Shown piece after piece: positions 5,763-8,145 of a stretch of DNA of 8,145 nt. The stretch spans positions 1 through 8,145 of the forward strand of contig JALZWI010000078.1 of assembly GCA_023299895.1 (NCBI GenBank), given 5' to 3'. Position numbers and translations under genes: made by a program. The notes beneath the pieces were generated by a model that saw nothing but the letters and a program-made list of their open reading frames with translations, was not told where the DNA came from and ran no database searches. This DNA comes from Arenicella sp. GTDB lineage: Bacteria; Pseudomonadota; Gammaproteobacteria; Arenicellales; Arenicellaceae. How positions within the stretch are numbered: position 1 is the stretch's first letter; every line of letters begins with the position of its first letter.

Positions 5763-6827
5763 TTATTCATCAATGTAAACAGCCAATTTAGTTGTTTGGA
5801 GAATATGTATACCCTCGCCAGCGTCATTTCGAACCACAAAATAAGCGGCTAGTTGCTGCAGCTCAGCAAATTCAAAACCTCGTTCTTCACCCATTGCCAT
5901 AATCGCTGTCGCCATAGCATCTGCGGTACTGGCATTTTGGTGAATCACGCTTACTGACGCTAGTTTATGTAAAACTGGTGCTAAACTAATAGGGTCAATC
6001 GTATGTGAATATCGCTGCTTGTCAAATACCAAGAAATTTAAGTAATCTCCCGAGGTTGCAATCGCTGCATTATCCAGCTTAACCACTTGCTGTATACCAC
6101 CTAATAACTCTGGCTTTTCAATACCAACTCGCCAAATATTTTGATCAATATTGGAGCCAGAAGCACGTAGTTCGCCACCAATATTAACTAGATAGTCATG
6201 AATATTACGTTGCTCTAAGGCAAGAGCTACTTGGTCTACCGCAAAGCCTTTGGCAATAGCAGACAAATTAAGTTGTGTGTCGCTGTGGCTCTTAATTAAA
6301 ACAGAATTATTTAAACTCAAACGAGAATATCCGATAGATTCTGATATTTTTTTCATTTCAATTAAAGACGGTCTTTGCGTAATCGATCCTTGGACACCAA
6401 AACCCCATAAATCAATGATTGGCCCAAGGGTGACATCAAAGGCACCATTACTAAGCTCTGATATAGCAAATGCTTCTATTAATACTTGATTTAATGAATC
6501 AGACAAACTCACCGCTTCGCCAGCATCCGTAACATTAATCTTACTAAGTTCAGAAGATGGGTCATAATGAGACATACTGCCATTGACAGCGTTCATTACA
6601 CTCAGCAGGTCTTGATGCAATGCTTCTTGATCAATATTACTATCACTGACCACTGTAATTCGATAATCCGTACCCATTATTGGGCCCGATAATATAAACA
6701 TAGAGCGCTGTACAGGCGATTCACAACCAGCATTCATCAATAGCAAACAAGCAATCAGCCCAAACAAAAAACAGCGAGCTAAACTCGCTGTTTTTATAGC
6801 TACTTGACGTAAACGAAATTTAGCCAC
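5763..6827 (-). CDS. apbE: FAD:protein FMN transferase ApbE (flavin transferase for Na+-NQR), lipoprotein
   Basis: Periplasmic, membrane-anchored enzyme that splits FAD and attaches FMN to a Thr of NqrB and NqrC with Mg2+. I choose GTG 6827, giving 354 residues: a basic start ([12 protein letters not shown]), a hydrophobic core and Cys35 in MNAGC as probable lipid site, although Asn at -3 is unusual for a lipobox. A longer frame from GTG 6863 would add 12 residues inside nqrF and give a poorer signal peptide. Family motifs in order: MGTDYRITV (about 51-59), [13 protein letters not shown] (86-98), [14 protein letters not shown] (131-144), [11 protein letters not shown] (188-198), [10 protein letters not shown] (215-224), SGDYLNF, YSHTIDP (His275) and STADAMATA with Asp303 and Thr307, the expected metal ligands. 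The frame overlaps the nqrF stop by 8 bp. A terminator-like hairpin lies within codons 11-21. Confidence 0.94.
   Translation of the reverse strand: MAKFRLRQVAIKTASLARCFLFGLIACLLLMNAGCESPVQRSMFILSGPIMGTDYRITVVSDSNIDQEALHQDLLSVMNAVNGSMSHYDPSSELSKINVTDAGEAVSLSDSLNQVLIEAFAISELSNGAFDVTLGPIIDLWGFGVQGSITQRPSLIEMKKISESIGYSRLSLNNSVLIKSHSDTQLNLSAIAKGFAVDQVALALEQRNIHDYLVNIGGELRASGSNIDQNIWRVGIEKPELLGGIQQVVKLDNAAIATSGDYLNFLVFDKQRYSHTIDPISLAPVLHKLASVSVIHQNASTADAMATAIMAMGEERGFEFAELQQLAAYFVVRNDAGEGIHILQTTKLAVYIDE
6766..6795 (-). terminator. Terminator-like hairpin inside the apbE signal-peptide codons
   Basis: Positions 6767-6778 and 6784-6795 form a perfect 12-bp stem with a 5-base loop. Read on the minus strand the core is CAGCGAG-TTTAG-CTCGCTG, flanked by A-run and T-run, ending in six T bases. 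This is the form of an intrinsic terminator about 25-55 bases after the nqrF stop, yet it lies within the open reading frame of apbE. The A/T flanks are symmetrical, so it could also work for plus-strand transcripts. It may trim nqr transcripts so that less apbE/nqrM than nqrF message is made, or be suppressed by translating ribosomes. Structure certain, activity inferred. Confidence 0.7.
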
Positions 6828-8040
6828 CAAAATCGTCCAACATAATATTTTCGTCTTCGACACCTAAGTCATGCAACATGTTAATCACCGCTTGATTCAT
6901 CATCGGTGGCCCACACATATAGAACTCACAATCCTCTGGAGCTTCGTGGTGTTTCAAATAGTTCTCTAAAAGAACATTATGAATAAAACCAGTGTCACCA
7001 GTCCAATTATCTTCATCCATAGGATCAGATAATGCAACATGCCACTCAAAATTATCATGTCCAGCCGCTAAACGGTCGAAATCTTCCACATAGAACATTT
7101 CCCGCTTACTACGAGCACCATACCAAAAAGTCATCTTACGATCTGTACCGATTCGCTCAAGCTGATCAAAGATATGCGAACGCATTGGAGCCATACCAGC
7201 ACCACCACCAACAAATACCATTTCAGCTTTGGTTTCTTTTGCAAAGAATTCGCCAAACGGGCCTGAAATAGTTACTTCGTCACCTTCTTTTAAGTTAAAA
7301 ATGTAAGACGACATTTGACCTGGTGGTAAGCCTTGTGTGCGCGGTGGAGGCGAAGCTATTCGTACATTCAACATAATAATCCCTTCTTCTAAAGGATAAT
7401 TAGCCATCGAGTACGCTCGCACGACTGTTTCATTGACCACCGATTCATGTTGCCAAATATTAAAATGATCCCAGTCAGGCTTATACTCATCCTGAACCGA
7501 GAAATTTTTATATTCGACCTTATGCGGTGGGCATTCGATTTGAATATAACCACCAGCTCTAAAATCAACGTTTTCACCTTCAGGTAGTTCAAGTACAAGC
7601 TCTTTAATAAACGTTGCAACGTTATCATTTGAACGGACTTTACAGGCCCATTGCTTAACACCGAAAACCTCTTCAGGTACTTCGATATTTAAATCTTGTT
7701 TAACTGAAACCTGACATGATAAACGATCACCGCAAGCGGCTTCACGTTTAGTTATGTGTGATTCTTCAGTTGGTAAAATCGAACCACCGCCTGAATGAAT
7801 CTTAACTCGACACTGAGCGCATGTACCGCCGCCTCCGCAAGCTGAAGGCACAAACAATGCATTATCAGCTAATACGCTAAGCAACTTACCACCAGCAGGT
7901 ACTTCGATTTCTTTTTCACCGTTAATGGTGATTTTCACGTTGCCTGACTCAACCAATCGCGTTTTGGCGAACAAAATAATGCCCACTAAAGCTAAAACGA
8001 TAATGGTGAAAAAGCCAACACCTAATCCAATTTCTAACAT
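6820..8040 (-). CDS. nqrF: Na+-translocating NADH:quinone oxidoreductase subunit F
   Basis: Electron-input subunit of Na+-NQR: oxidises NADH and passes electrons through FAD and a 2Fe-2S cluster to the membrane subunits that pump Na+. The 406-residue length matches the family. One N-terminal membrane helix (about 4-25) anchors it. The ferredoxin domain has cluster ligands C68, C74, C77 and C109 ([10 protein letters not shown]... SC). The flavin domain shows RAYSMAN at 208-214. The NADH domain shows [12 protein letters not shown] (278-289) and YMCGPPMM (374-381, with C376), ending in the family-typical LDDFGG. The ATG at 8040 is preceded by AGG about 10 bases upstream. It lies 51 bases after nqrE and overlaps apbE by 8 bp, so it belongs to one operon whose earlier genes (nqrA-D) should lie beyond the right edge. 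No key residue is missing. Confidence 0.98.
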   Translation of the reverse strand: MLEIGLGVGFFTIIVLALVGIILFAKTRLVESGNVKITINGEKEIEVPAGGKLLSVLADNALFVPSACGGGGTCAQCRVKIHSGGGSILPTEESHITKREAACGDRLSCQVSVKQDLNIEVPEEVFGVKQWACKVRSNDNVATFIKELVLELPEGENVDFRAGGYIQIECPPHKVEYKNFSVQDEYKPDWDHFNIWQHESVVNETVVRAYSMANYPLEEGIIMLNVRIASPPPRTQGLPPGQMSSYIFNLKEGDEVTISGPFGEFFAKETKAEMVFVGGGAGMAPMRSHIFDQLERIGTDRKMTFWYGARSKREMFYVEDFDRLAAGHDNFEWHVALSDPMDEDNWTGDTGFIHNVLLENYLKHHEAPEDCEFYMCGPPMMNQAVINMLHDLGVEDENIMLDDFGG

Positions 8041-8091
8041 TGTTAGTAACCTATTCTATGTCTTTTATTTACGACGTCAGTTAGAGAAAAT

Positions 8092-8145
8092 CTAAAGCTG
8101 AATGCCTGAAAATGCTAAGAAGCCTAACGCCATCAAACCAACCGT
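8092..8145 (-). CDS. nqrE: Na+-NQR subunit E, C-terminal end (partial)
   Basis: Only the last 17 codons and a TAG stop (8094-8092) are in the window. I translated them by hand as TVGLMALGFLAFSGIQL, which is the conserved end of NqrE, a six-helix membrane subunit that shares an iron centre with NqrD. The position immediately before nqrF is the standard nqrABCDEF order. The start lies beyond the right edge. Confidence 0.93.
   Translation of the reverse strand, partial: TVGLMALGFLAFSGIQL

Noticed and set aside
6828..6863. Longer apbE start at GTG 6863
   Set aside because: It adds 12 residues inside nqrF and puts hydrophobic residues before the basic stretch. GTG 6827 gives a normal basic-then-hydrophobic signal peptide with a GGA 8 bases upstream.
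7032..7661. Short open frames inside nqrF on both strands
   Set aside because: They overlap the conserved NqrF coding sequence completely and show no protein-like features of their own.

Overview
The window reads as a stretch of a moderately AT-rich gammaproteobacterial chromosome, probably from a marine or otherwise sodium-using species. The evidence is the Na+-translocating NADH:quinone oxidoreductase (Na+-NQR) genes, a clear CysB, and a proteobacterial Do-family protease. All genes are on the minus strand, so in transcription order the window runs from its right end to its left end. I cannot place the genus.

Right part (8145 to about 5426): the 3' end of a Na+-NQR operon. It holds the last 17 codons of nqrE, complete nqrF, apbE (the flavin transferase that attaches FMN to the NQR subunits) and nqrM (the small cysteine-rich NQR maturation factor). 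Subunits, cofactor transferase and iron-site maturation factor therefore sit together. The nqrF/apbE junction is odd: the two reading frames overlap by 8 bp when the best apbE start is used. A perfect 12-bp stem with a T-run, shaped like an intrinsic terminator, lies inside the apbE signal-peptide codons.

Middle (5370 to 3291): an unrecognised, probably cytoplasmic 326-residue protein, then an array of four to five 21-24 bp tandem repeats, then cysB, the LysR-type regulator of sulfur assimilation. The array fills the whole gap in front of cysB and begins at the stop codon of the unrecognised gene.

Left part (3290 to 1): a 243-bp AT-rich regulatory gap, then htrA/degP (periplasmic Do protease with two PDZ domains), an OmpR-family response regulator and a membrane histidine kinase. 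The kinase runs off the window at its phospho-acceptor histidine. The three genes are tightly spaced and look like an envelope-stress operon, comparable in logic to CpxRA-DegP or MprAB-PepD. The gap upstream holds eight GTAA/TTAC motifs around a candidate sigma70 promoter, which may be where the regulator acts on its own operon.

No RNA genes, insertion sequences, CRISPR arrays or prophage genes were seen. The points most worth a second look are the repeat array before cysB, the terminator-like hairpin inside apbE, and the unrecognised 326-residue protein.
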